Shown: positions 1 to 7,162 of the stretch, piece by piece
Numbering within the stretch: the stretch's first letter is position 1
Layout: the number at the start of each line of letters is the position of its first letter
Source of the DNA: Crocinitomicaceae bacterium
GTDB lineage: Bacteria; Bacteroidota; Bacteroidia; Flavobacteriales_D; Crocinitomicaceae
Reading direction: 5' to 3'
Length of the DNA stretch: 11,971 nt
NCBI GenBank assembly: GCA_015662935.1
Contig: DQTF01000098.1
Coordinates: 1-11,971, forward strand
Program-made: the position numbers and the translations under genes
Notes under the pieces: model-generated
The model's database searches: none
What the model was told of the DNA's origin: nothing
What the model saw: the letters and a program-made list of their open reading frames with translations, nothing else

Positions 1-68
1 ACCGTAGATACTTTGGTAATAAGGTTTTTGATAGATTAACACTTGCAATTGCGAAATCTTACTGGTAA
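1..68 (+). CDS. possible 3' end of an upstream gene (partial)
   Basis: One + strand frame is open from the window edge to a TAA at 66-68 and reads about 21 residues ending ...LTLAIAKSYW. The other two + frames close earlier (TAA at 37-39, and TAG within the first five bases). A basic and aromatic C-terminus is plausible for a real protein, but the stretch is too short to assign a family or to exclude chance. No terminator hairpin follows. From here to position 199 I see nothing else I can support. Confidence 0.3.
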   Translation, partial: RRYFGNKVFDRLTLAIAKSYW

Positions 69-199
69 TTTGTGGGGGAATCAGATTATTTTAACTTTCT
101 ATTGTTCCAATTCCATTTTTTAATGAAACATAAGAACGACTGCGAATAAGAATTAAACTACTTTTAATGTTGAGACTTTTACCGTTTTTATTTCAATCA

Positions 200-415
200 T
201 TAATCCGGCAAAACTTCACATACAAAACCCTTGTTTTGCATTAGCTGAATGACACCTTTCTCTAACAGTTTAGAGGAAACAACGCGAAGTACATTGTCCA
301 AATATTCAGTATCTACCGACCACTCTGAAATGCATGGATGCAAGTTAAATAAGGGTGCCATCCATTCAATTAAAGGAAGGCAACTAAGATTTGTTTTAAA
401 CACCAATACATTCAT
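200..415 (-). CDS. small heavy-metal-associated-like (HMA-like) protein
   Basis: This 71-residue protein starts at an ATG (415-413) only 6 bases after the stop of the degraded regulator, so the two were probably one transcript. The sequence alternates strand-helix-strand-strand-helix-strand, as in ferredoxin-like HMA folds. It opens MNVLVFKTNL, has a central ...SEWSVDTEYLDNVLRVVS block and ends GFVCEVLPD. This pattern is familiar from many short Bacteroidota proteins annotated as HMA-superfamily members. It lacks the CxxC metal-binding pair of true copper chaperones; the three cysteines (residues 12, 28, 66) are isolated. Metal binding should therefore not be assumed, and the function is unknown. 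The match is from memory of the family pattern, not a database search. Confidence 0.7.
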   Translation of the reverse strand: MNVLVFKTNLSCLPLIEWMAPLFNLHPCISEWSVDTEYLDNVLRVVSSKLLEKGVIQLMQNKGFVCEVLPD

Positions 416-421
416 ATTTGT

Positions 422-638
422 TTACTTTTTCTTTTTGAATTGGTCATTTAAAGGATCATATTTAAATACCTCATCCAAAGTAACATCAAATACATTGGCA
501 ATTCTAACGTAGGATAATATTTTCCGCTTTCGATGGCTGCCACAGTCTGTCGAGTAACTCCCATCTCCCAACTGTTGTTGAGTCATTTCACCTTTTAAAA
601 AACGTAACATTCTTATTTTGAATATGGTCTTTGCTCAT
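422..638 (-). pseudogene. XRE-family HTH regulator, frame-damaged
   Basis: Short XRE regulators of this type normally read ...MTQQQLADxxGVTRQTVxAIExGKYxPxLELAFKIAxVF..., about 65-75 residues. Here the open frame (ATG at 610) reads MTQQQLGD, then nonsense for about 23 residues, then IANVFDVTLDEVFKYDPL. The missing part is present one frame over: GVTRQTVAAIESGKYYPTLE, encoded roughly at 563-504. Comparison with the family suggests losses of about 5 and 13 bases, which together restore the frame. A third small slip near 614-620 would join the likely original start (ATG at 638-636, reading MSKDHIQN) to IRMLRFLKGEMTQQQ. The recognition helix is destroyed in the open frame, so DNA binding should be lost. 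Three lesions make decay more likely than a single sequencing error. The lesion sizes are inferred from the family pattern. Confidence 0.7.
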
Positions 639-833
639 GTTAAACTCATTTTTTATAGAAATAGATTTTCCAAACTTCGCTCATCAGTCCTTGCCAATAA
701 ACCACATATCACCACATCACCAATTACCTTGTAAGACTTTTCATATATTTACGACTAAAATAAAAATTCAACCTTGAAAGGAAAACTGAATAACAACAAT
801 TTACCCTAGGAAACAAAACACTAATAATAAGAA

Positions 834-1469
834 ATGAAACAAGGTTTTGCTGTAATTATTGCCTGGCCGGATACGCTTTGTAAACAAGCAGGTGCATGGT
901 ATGATTTTGTCATTCAGCCAATTGGATTTGGAACGAATGGTTACTATAAAGCTGGACATGCTGCGATTGTAATGGTTAATTCTGAAGGAGATTGTTCATA
1001 CTACGATTTCGGTCGTTACCATTCTCCTCATGGACACGGACGAGTTCGATGTGTTAAGACAGATCACGATTTAGAAATTAAAACAAAAATCTGCTTTAAC
1101 GAAAATGGAAACCCAATTTTAAGAGGCCTGTTTAATGAGTTAAATAACAATCCCTCTTGTCATGGAGAAGGTTTGCTCAGAGCGGGAACCATTGCCGTCG
1201 ATTTTGATGCCTGCATGAAATACATTAATCGTCTTCAAAGCAGAGATTATGTTCCTTATGGTCCATTTATTAAGCCGGGCACTAACTGTTCTCGATTTGT
1301 GAGAAGTGTAGCTCGGGTCGGAACTAGAAGTCGCGTTCAAAAAGTGAAACTTAGCTTGGCTTGGATGCTAACTCCCTCTCCTATTTGGAATATAAAAACA
1401 GTCGGAGAACACATTGTTGAGAAAGAAATGGTAATAGAAAATGCAAATTCAGAATATGAAATTGCCTAA
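834..1469 (+). CDS. uncharacterised protein with permuted papain-like signature
   Basis: This 211-residue soluble protein has no signal peptide or membrane segment. It resembles an uncharacterised Bacteroidota family (possibly the one filed as DUF6695; I am unsure of the number). Conserved-looking blocks are an opening GFAVIIAWPDT, AGHAAIVMV (His42), YYDFGRY (57-62), a GxGR turn near 68, and GTNCSRFV (Cys152). A His in a beta strand followed about 110 residues later by an Asn-Cys-x-x-Phe helix start is the arrangement of circularly permuted papain-like folds (LRAT, PPPDE and some NlpC/P60 relatives). A thiol hydrolase or acyltransferase is therefore possible, but this is inference. The ATG follows an A-rich stretch with no Shine-Dalgarno site, normal for the phylum. 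Its last 29 bases overlap the next gene, indicating co-expression. I found no convincing promoter in 639-833. Confidence 0.8.
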   Translation: MKQGFAVIIAWPDTLCKQAGAWYDFVIQPIGFGTNGYYKAGHAAIVMVNSEGDCSYYDFGRYHSPHGHGRVRCVKTDHDLEIKTKICFNENGNPILRGLFNELNNNPSCHGEGLLRAGTIAVDFDACMKYINRLQSRDYVPYGPFIKPGTNCSRFVRSVARVGTRSRVQKVKLSLAWMLTPSPIWNIKTVGEHIVEKEMVIENANSEYEIA

Positions 1470-1749
1470 AATTTTAAAGCGGCCAACATTACCGAGTAAT
1501 TTACCAAGCACAGCAAAATGGTTGTCGGGTGAAGGAGCTGGTTCTTGGTTTGTGATTAAAAAAAACACACAAAACTATACAATAACTCGCTATTCTCCTA
1601 ATGGAAATTTTGAATGTGAAAACAACTTTCCCCCCCCTCCTAATTTAGATCTTTCAAAGGAATATAATGTAACTTATCCTTCTCACTGCTCTATAATCAC
1701 AGTTGTTCAAAATGAGAAAAAAATAAGACTAAACTCACTCCCTAAATAA
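1441..1749 (+). CDS. small conserved partner protein with WLSGEGAGSWF motif
   Basis: This 102-residue protein is encoded in a different frame from the preceding gene, overlapping it by 29 bases, so the pair is probably translationally coupled. A second ATG at 1456 (MKLPKILKRP...) is an equally good start and would shorten it to 97 residues. The recognisable core is WLSGEGAGSWF (residues 28-38), then a beta-rich region with YTITRYSPNG, a Cys-Glu pair, an SHC motif near residue 82 and a C-terminal KKIRL strand. I remember similar short Bacteroidota proteins of unknown function and cannot assign a role. A run of eight C (1630-1637) in an otherwise AT-rich gene encodes part of a four-proline stretch. 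The TAA (1747-1749) lies inside the last codons of the convergent gene on the other strand. Confidence 0.75.
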   Translation: MQIQNMKLPKILKRPTLPSNLPSTAKWLSGEGAGSWFVIKKNTQNYTITRYSPNGNFECENNFPPPPNLDLSKEYNVTYPSHCSIITVVQNEKKIRLNSLPK

Positions 1750-2284
1750 GTTTTTTGTGTTTTAATTGAGCTATTAGTTGGTTCAACTGGTTGATGTCTT
1801 CAATTAAATACGAAGCCGATACTGTAGCACCAGAAACTCCATCAATATTCTTTCCTAATTCAAATTTTCTTCGATGCCCATTAAATTGTTTCAGCCAACT
1901 TCTTCTACAAATTTCGTAACCGTATTCTCCACCATAATTTTCTATTTCTACTTTGAGAATGTTTAATTCTGTGTCAAAAACAATGATATAATCAAAAGTT
2001 TCATACGAATCGTCAACCGTTTCTGTTGGCGCACTGCAACCTCCAATTTTGCACCCATGAGAACTCGAAAAACTTGCGTATCCTAACAATTTTCCCTCAG
2101 AATAAATCCCTTGAAGGATGTTTATTTTTTCGTAAGACTTTTCTACCTCAATCGTTTCAAGAATAAGCTCCGTATTCTTCCATAATTTAGCAACAATTTT
2201 CTCCATTTTTTTCTCTGGATTAGAAAAAGATAGGATGATAAAAAGTCCTATTAAAGCGAGAAGTGTTTTGTGAAAAAAATTCAT
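1742..2284 (-). CDS. membrane-anchored FMN-binding domain protein
   Basis: The protein has 180 residues from the ATG at 2284. The frame stays open further upstream, but that would run into the porin gene, whereas this start places a hydrophobic signal/anchor (residues 5-21) at the N-terminus. The C-terminal half carries DGVSGATVSA, with SGAT at 151-154. In NqrC, RnfG and related FMN_bind proteins the Thr of the S(T)GAT motif receives FMN covalently from the ApbE flavin transferase, so Thr154 is the likely attachment site. The domain should lie outside the cytoplasmic membrane. A central SHGCKIGGCSAP block gives a close Cys pair (78 and 83) not needed for FMN binding. It lies 11 bases after the porin stop and is probably co-transcribed. 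A role in extracytoplasmic electron transfer is inferred; the donor and acceptor are unknown, and no ApbE gene is in the window. Confidence 0.85.
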   Translation of the reverse strand: MNFFHKTLLALIGLFIILSFSNPEKKMEKIVAKLWKNTELILETIEVEKSYEKINILQGIYSEGKLLGYASFSSSHGCKIGGCSAPTETVDDSYETFDYIIVFDTELNILKVEIENYGGEYGYEICRRSWLKQFNGHRRKFELGKNIDGVSGATVSASYLIEDINQLNQLIAQLKHKKLI

Positions 2285-2295
2285 AAATCTACTTT

Positions 2296-3480
2296 TTAAA
2301 ACCAATAACCAAAACCAATATTTAACAATCCTGTTGGTCGAGGATTTGAGCCATTTTTGAGCCATTGATAATCAAACTTAAAAATAGTTCCCGCTGTCAA
2401 TTGATATCCAATACCCGCCGTTAAAACTTCACGGTTGTAAGAATTATTTTTTACCATGTTTCTATCTAATTTATAATGAGTATCATAATTTTCATACCTA
2501 ACAAAAGGAATCAGTTGCGGATATTGCTGGTTTTTCTTCAGTGAATGTTTATAGGATAATTCACCATAATACCCCATTATTTGTTGACCTAAAGTTGAAG
2601 ATGTAAAAGTATTATACTGTTCGGTGTTTGACACAGAAGCAAGAACACCTTCTGCTCGTATTGTGAAGTTTTTGATTGAATAATCTAAATTAACAGCCAC
2701 AATGCCAATGCCAACAGAAGAACTATCTGCTTTAGCAACTGCTATTGTACTATCTCTATTTACACCATCATATAATGTGCTTTCAGAATTTCCATAATAA
2801 CCAGAAACACCAAGACGTAAACCATTGACTCCAAAAAATGTTAACTTACCTGTTACGGAAGGTGTTCTCACAATTGCTTTCGCAGCTTTTTGGCGTCCAC
2901 CTCTCAATCCACTTTTGCCCGAAAATTTGGCTGAACCATCAAACCCTTTAAAACCATTGACAACAAATACTTGATATTTTACACTTACTGGTTTAAGTAA
3001 GCCATGAAAACCTAGTCCCAACTCCCTCCAAGTAGAAGGAATTACATATTTATCAACCGAAGGACGCTCTACACCATTAAATAATGTGGGTTCGTGAAAT
3101 TCATTTACATATCCCATTGGTATAAGTAAGACGCCTGCCTTAAAATTAAAAGTCGAATTAAACTGGTAATTAACAAATGCTTGCTCTATGGAAACCTCAT
3201 TTATATGCTCTATTTCCATTTCAGAAAAAAACTGAAGTTTTGAATTGAAACGATAACCAGTATACAGAATTAACCGGTGTAAGTCTGCTGTGCCATTTTT
3301 AAACTTTCCTTTTTCAATAGGAGCATTATAGTGTGCTTCACCATAACTGCCAATTGAAAAACCTTTACGATTATTTAAGAGTATTCGTTTAAAACCAGAG
3401 TCTACTGTCGTATCTGTATATACTTGAGAGTTAGAATAAGTGATAATAGAAAGAGCTAAAAGTAAGAGAATTTGTTTCAT
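2296..3480 (-). CDS. outer-membrane beta-barrel porin
   Basis: This 394-residue protein has a classical N-terminal signal peptide (MKQILLLLALSIITYSNS, probable cleavage before Gln19). It then has many alternating amphipathic strands and ends ...GFGYWF with a terminal Phe, the usual signal for barrel insertion. The block at 115-140, containing IPMGYVNEFHEPTLFNG, and the following PSTWRELGLGFHG are typical of a Bacteroidota porin family related to phosphate-selective porins O and P. The substrate cannot be read from the sequence. It is the first gene of a pair with the FMN-binding protein and has its own promoter-like elements upstream (3511-3541). The pairing suggests that the barrel supplies or exports whatever the periplasmic flavoprotein acts on; that link is inference. 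Confidence 0.88.
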   Translation of the reverse strand: MKQILLLLALSIITYSNSQVYTDTTVDSGFKRILLNNRKGFSIGSYGEAHYNAPIEKGKFKNGTADLHRLILYTGYRFNSKLQFFSEMEIEHINEVSIEQAFVNYQFNSTFNFKAGVLLIPMGYVNEFHEPTLFNGVERPSVDKYVIPSTWRELGLGFHGLLKPVSVKYQVFVVNGFKGFDGSAKFSGKSGLRGGRQKAAKAIVRTPSVTGKLTFFGVNGLRLGVSGYYGNSESTLYDGVNRDSTIAVAKADSSSVGIGIVAVNLDYSIKNFTIRAEGVLASVSNTEQYNTFTSSTLGQQIMGYYGELSYKHSLKKNQQYPQLIPFVRYENYDTHYKLDRNMVKNNSYNREVLTAGIGYQLTAGTIFKFDYQWLKNGSNPRPTGLLNIGFGYWF

Positions 3481-3510
3481 TTTTATTTCTGTTTATGTTT
3501 TTTTACACCA

Positions 3511-3541
3511 CAAAGGAAGTGAATCAATCCTCTTTTCACAA
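3511..3541 (-). promoter_or_regulatory. putative Bacteroidota-type promoter of the porin gene
   Basis: On the - strand, TTG (3541-3539) is followed after 20 bases by TTCCTTTG (3518-3511), one mismatch from the phylum -7 consensus TAnnTTTG. This is the same spacing as in the stronger candidate before dxs. Transcription would begin near 3504, giving a leader of about 24 bases. It lies between the upstream operon's terminator and the porin start, where a promoter is needed. Confidence 0.5.
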
Positions 3542-3554
3542 TACCATAAAAACG

Positions 3555-3577
3555 TTATTTAGAAGCTTTCTAAATAA
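3555..3577 (-). terminator. intrinsic terminator of the transporter/GT-C/HExxH operon
   Basis: TTATTTAGAA (3555-3564), loop GCT, then TTCTAAATAA (3568-3577) form a perfect 10-bp hairpin. It starts 6 bases after the stop of the last operon gene. Read on the - strand, the hairpin is followed by CGTTTTTATGG, a short T tract. The stem is AT-rich but long. It separates the three-gene operon from the porin gene. Confidence 0.75.
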
Positions 3578-3582
3578 GGGCG

Positions 3583-3909
3583 CTATTTTATATATTGAAG
3601 AAATGCAAACCAAGGTCTGGTTTTTAGGTAGCTAAAGTCATGTTGATTCTCATAAGCTTCTTTTTCAAAACTAATGTTACGGTATCCCTTTCTAAACATC
3701 GCAATGTAATACCAGAAAATAAAACCAATGAAAAGGAGTTCTAATTGCTGTCTAAAATGAATTTTCTCGTGATTGATTAGCACATCAAAATTCTTAATTG
3801 ATTTATCTGCAACAAAAATAAATGGAAAAATAGCTAATCCATTAATGTCAAATTTGACAAAGAATATGCGCTTGATTAATTGGAGGAATTTGGGTGCTTG
3901 AACAATCAT
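3583..3909 (-). CDS. small membrane protein with HExxH motif
   Basis: The protein has 108 residues. Its ATG overlaps the stop of the preceding gene as ATGA (3909-3906), so translation is coupled. A hydrophobic segment at about 22-34 and another at 57-71 flank the sequence INHEKIHFRQQLELL, in which His47-Glu-x-x-His51 is a zinc-peptidase-type motif. A downstream FEKEAYENQ block (81-89) could give a third ligand at Glu84, as in gluzincin peptidases with an ExxA helix. The compact pattern is familiar from many unannotated Bacteroidota proteins. It resembles the catalytic core of M56/BlaR1-type membrane peptidases reduced to a minimum, but at 108 residues it may be inactive or act with a partner. 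Function is unknown; peptidase activity is inference. Confidence 0.8.
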   Translation of the reverse strand: MIVQAPKFLQLIKRIFFVKFDINGLAIFPFIFVADKSIKNFDVLINHEKIHFRQQLELLFIGFIFWYYIAMFRKGYRNISFEKEAYENQHDFSYLKTRPWFAFLQYIK

Positions 3910-5645
3910 TCTTTCTTTAGAAATTTTATTCTTAGCTCCGCTAAAGTTATTTTATCTCCAGGTTTGACTATGCTAATCACTATACTTTTAGAAAAGGAGT
4001 TTTCAATCGTTGGAAATGAAAAATTATATTTCCCCTCTTGGTATTTTCCCAATTTTTCTGTGTAAAAGTGAAGAAGAGGTCTTTCGTGCCAAAAATAATT
4101 TTGGGTAGAATCATCAATGCTAATGTGAATTTTTGTCGTCATTTCTCTATCAAAATCCGATTGAAAAGAAATAGATAATAAGTTCATTCCATCAAAATTA
4201 ATGGAATCAGATGGGGTAATTTCCAATAAAATCAGTTCTTCATTATATTGAAAAGAAACTTCTCCTATGCTAAAATTCTTTATGAGATGATAATCTGTTT
4301 CATCCACACTTTTTCTCCATAAAACACCGTTAAACTGTTCATCTGTTTCCATAAAAACAGACCAATACATCTCTTTATTCATATTTACCCAATGGAGAAT
4401 GTAATTTTTATACTGATAAGTTTGAGTAACTGTTAAAATTGATAAGAAACAAGTGACAAGAAACACCGGTAGTACAACAATCTTACTCATTCGGTTAATT
4501 ACAATAGAAAATGGGATGAAAAGCAAAGAGTAGTAATCAATAAAGGGTCTTGCTCCATAACTACAACCATACCCCCAATCATGCCATGAAGAAAATACGA
4601 AATTAATAAATAGCAAAAATAAAATCCAAGTCAGAGATAGATAATACTCTTTTTTAAGGATCATTACAACACTCGCTATAACACTCAAAAATAAAACAGG
4701 AGCGTACACAAACAGTCCTTTTTGGTAACTAAATAATAATTCAAAAAAAGCTGGCTGGAGAAAATCAAATCCTTCATTTTGGTAAGAATAAATGATGAAT
4801 TCTCCAGTTTGGAGATACCAAAAACCAAACTGAAAAGAGACGAATAATCCAAAACAAATAATTCCAAATATCAACCCTTTTCGGTTTTTAAAAACTAATT
4901 CCACGCCAAACTTAAAATCAGCCCAACTACCTGCAAGAAATGGCAATGAAAAAAGAACAAGTATATTAACTTGACGTAACAGAAAAATGAATCCCAATAA
5001 GCCACAAGCTATAATAAAATAGGAGATCTTTTTTTTTGTAAAAAACAATTTACAGACATAAATGAATAAACTAATAGCAAAAAATGAATAAACATGACTC
5101 ATCGCTGATTCATTAGCCGTGTAATGTATAACTGAGGTAGAGAACACTATTAAAAGTTGTATCCATATTATTATGCTGCGTTTCGTTTTATATAAATTAA
5201 GTGTTTTTCTGAAGAAAATTAACCCAAGGAATAAATAAAATATAGTGGAAATGTAAATTGCTATTTGAAATTCATTTTGATACCCATCTGTAATTTCGTC
5301 CGTTCTTGTAGTAGAAAAATAGGCTAAAAAGAAAAAGGGACTCTGTAAGATAGCTGTTCCACAAGTGTATTTATTAATTGTAAAGTCTTTATATTTTTTA
5401 TAAATCCCTGTTTTATTTGTTGCATAATAAATTGAACTAGAATCCGAGAATTTAACATCCTTTCTATTTATGTCGTGACGAATAAATGAAGAAGGTAAAT
5501 AATCGTAATAACCCACTCCATCAGCAAACCCAATGTGGTCATCATGCTGACCAATAAAATTATTTACAACAAATAGTAATGAAATAATTATTAATAATTC
5601 AACAACGAACAAACTAAAGAATGAGACTATTTTATTCAAAATCAA
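3906..5645 (-). CDS. multi-pass membrane protein, GT-C glycosyltransferase-like
   Basis: This 579-residue protein begins with a membrane segment (5-28) and a first outer loop carrying ADGVGYYDYLPSSF (41-54). It then has roughly nine to ten further hydrophobic segments and a beta-rich soluble C-terminal domain from about residue 430. An acidic residue in the first extracytoplasmic loop and a later aromatic/Arg loop (SSWHDWGYGCSYGARPFIDY) are the layout of GT-C enzymes, which move sugars from polyprenyl-phosphate carriers outside the membrane. Donor and acceptor are unknown. There is no ATG near the N-terminus: the frame opens after an in-frame TAA and its first start is TTG at 5645, 14 bases inside the end of the transporter gene. 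A second TTG lies at 5639. Start by translational coupling is therefore likely. A glycosyltransferase call is probable, not certain. Confidence 0.75.
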   Translation of the reverse strand: MILNKIVSFFSLFVVELLIIISLLFVVNNFIGQHDDHIGFADGVGYYDYLPSSFIRHDINRKDVKFSDSSSIYYATNKTGIYKKYKDFTINKYTCGTAILQSPFFFLAYFSTTRTDEITDGYQNEFQIAIYISTIFYLFLGLIFFRKTLNLYKTKRSIIIWIQLLIVFSTSVIHYTANESAMSHVYSFFAISLFIYVCKLFFTKKKISYFIIACGLLGFIFLLRQVNILVLFSLPFLAGSWADFKFGVELVFKNRKGLIFGIICFGLFVSFQFGFWYLQTGEFIIYSYQNEGFDFLQPAFFELLFSYQKGLFVYAPVLFLSVIASVVMILKKEYYLSLTWILFLLFINFVFSSWHDWGYGCSYGARPFIDYYSLLFIPFSIVINRMSKIVVLPVFLVTCFLSILTVTQTYQYKNYILHWVNMNKEMYWSVFMETDEQFNGVLWRKSVDETDYHLIKNFSIGEVSFQYNEELILLEITPSDSINFDGMNLLSISFQSDFDREMTTKIHISIDDSTQNYFWHERPLLHFYTEKLGKYQEGKYNFSFPTIENSFSKSIVISIVKPGDKITLAELRIKFLKKE

Positions 5646-7053
5646 CGCCTTGTTTTTTTAATGTTTTGCCAACAAACCAAGCGAAGAATGCGAGGTAGGC
5701 GAAGCAAACAACAGGAAGCCAGTAAGAGTTATGAATTCCTATTTCATCTCCTAAATATCCTTGGATCGGGGGGATAATTGCTCCTCCAAAAATCATCATA
5801 ACAAGTAAAGACGAACCCTTGGTTGTTTGATCTCCCAATCCAGCAATGGAGAGAGAAAAAATACAAGGCCACATAATAGAACAGAATAAGCCTCCGCTGA
5901 CAAAGAAAAGAACCGCGGTAAAGCCTTCAGTAAACATGCCACAAACCATCATTATTAGTCCTAATAAGCTAAAAACAATCAAAGAAAGTCCCGTTTTATC
6001 TCGAGTTACAATCAACGTAAGAATCAACAACAAAACAAAAGGCCAGTACTGATAAAAATTAGAAACATCTGTTCCCATCAACCAATTCGAGCCAATGATG
6101 ACTCCAAAAGCAACAAATGCAATTATGAATTGAAGCAATACTTTTTTCTTCCCCGAAATATTAAATACGCCGATACTTTGCAACCATCTTCCAATCATTA
6201 ACGAACCCCAATACAATGAAATGTATTGTGCTGTATGTTCAGGTTTCATCCCTAAAATATCAGGTTGTTCCATTAAAGAAGGTAGATTACTCTGTATCGA
6301 AACCTCTACTCCAACATACACGAAAATGGCTATCATACCCAAAATTAATTGGGGGTATTTGAATACAGATTTACTTTCTTTTGTTGTTACTACTTCTTCT
6401 TTTGAAGCACTATTCAAATTTGGTAGTTTTGCACGAGATAATATAAATGCAAGAACCACAAAACATACTGTGAGAATTATATAGGGTAATTCAACACTCA
6501 CAATTGTAACACTATTTGTCTCTTCTCCAGAAATTTTTCCAAATATCAAAGAATTAAAAATAATTGGCCCTAACATCGTCCCAATACTATTCACTCCTCC
6601 AGCTAAACTTACTCTGTGTGCACCTGTTTTTGTATCTCCCAAGGCAATTACATATGGATTTGCAACAATTTGCAAAAGGGAAAATCCTATTCCAACAGTA
6701 AACAGAGAAATAAGCATTAACCAAAATGAACTTAATTCTGCCGCAGGAACAAAACCTAGTGCTCCAACTGCTGATATTAACAGACCTCCTATCAGTCCTT
6801 TTTTAGAACCGTATTTTTGTAAGGGATCTTTACCGAAGGTTGATAATAAAAAATAAATCAATGACCCAACAAAGTAAGCTGTATAAAATGCAAATTCAAC
6901 CAATTGAGATTGCCATTGAAGAAGATCAAACTTCTCCTTAAACAAGCCTATTAAAATCGTGTTTGAAGCAGCAACAAACCCCCAAAAGAAGAACACAGTT
7001 GTCAATGTGCTTAATGCACCATAATTAGTTTTTTGCAAAGTTTTCTCTGTCAT
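5632..7053 (-). CDS. FucP-like sugar MFS transporter
   Basis: This 473-residue inner-membrane protein has about twelve or more hydrophobic segments. FFFWGFVAASNTILIG (21-36) corresponds to the FFxWG...N motif of the fucose/glucose-galactose proton symporter group. IVANPYVIALGD (129-140) is the family's NPY signature, and LGPIIF follows near 161. These transporters usually carry monosaccharides such as fucose, glucose, galactose or N-acetylglucosamine; the substrate here cannot be fixed from sequence. The frame runs 28 codons further upstream, but that extension is untypical and the ATG at 7053 begins the usual short cytoplasmic leader (MTEKTLQKTN). The gene leads an overlapping operon with the GT-C-like and HExxH genes. 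A terminator (7123-7149) lies just upstream, so it should have its own promoter, but none is convincing. Confidence 0.88.
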   Translation of the reverse strand: MTEKTLQKTNYGALSTLTTVFFFWGFVAASNTILIGLFKEKFDLLQWQSQLVEFAFYTAYFVGSLIYFLLSTFGKDPLQKYGSKKGLIGGLLISAVGALGFVPAAELSSFWLMLISLFTVGIGFSLLQIVANPYVIALGDTKTGAHRVSLAGGVNSIGTMLGPIIFNSLIFGKISGEETNSVTIVSVELPYIILTVCFVVLAFILSRAKLPNLNSASKEEVVTTKESKSVFKYPQLILGMIAIFVYVGVEVSIQSNLPSLMEQPDILGMKPEHTAQYISLYWGSLMIGRWLQSIGVFNISGKKKVLLQFIIAFVAFGVIIGSNWLMGTDVSNFYQYWPFVLLLILTLIVTRDKTGLSLIVFSLLGLIMMVCGMFTEGFTAVLFFVSGGLFCSIMWPCIFSLSIAGLGDQTTKGSSLLVMMIFGGAIIPPIQGYLGDEIGIHNSYWLPVVCFAYLAFFAWFVGKTLKKQGVDFE

Positions 7054-7122
7054 TGTAGAATGATTTAATGCTACAAAATAAAGAGAATTATCGAGAAGAA
7101 GCTGGAAATAAAAAAAGAAACA

Positions 7123-7149
7123 GTAGAGAAAGCACAAAACTTTCTCTAC
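7123..7149 (-). terminator. intrinsic terminator of the decayed TonB receptor gene
   Basis: GTAGAGAAAG (7123-7132), loop CACAAAA, and CTTTCTCTAC (7140-7149) form a perfect 10-bp stem, extendable by 3 bp past one mismatch. On the - strand it follows the receptor's stop codon by 13 bases and is followed by TGTTTCTTTTTTTATTT. It still looks functional although the gene it served is broken. Confidence 0.82.
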
Positions 7150-7162
7150 CGTTCACTTCTAA

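Noticed and set aside
249..512. + strand open frame of 87 codons
   Set aside because: It runs antisense across the HMA-like gene and the regulator remnant, which explain the sequence better.
702..722. Short repeat (CACATATCACCACATCACCA) as an operator or CRISPR-like unit
   Set aside because: Only two imperfect copies of about six bases; no array and no symmetry that indicates a binding site.
1140..1340. - strand open frame inside the first small gene
   Set aside because: A shadow of the + strand gene, whose protein carries recognisable family blocks.
2285..2365. Longer start for the FMN-binding protein inside the porin gene
   Set aside because: It would add 27 residues before a clear N-terminal signal anchor and overlap the porin's last strand; the ATG at 2284 is preferable.
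7054..7137. Upstream extension of the sugar transporter by 28 codons
   Set aside because: It would add an atypical Cys/Phe-rich leader that overlaps the terminator region; the ATG at 7053 gives the family's usual start.
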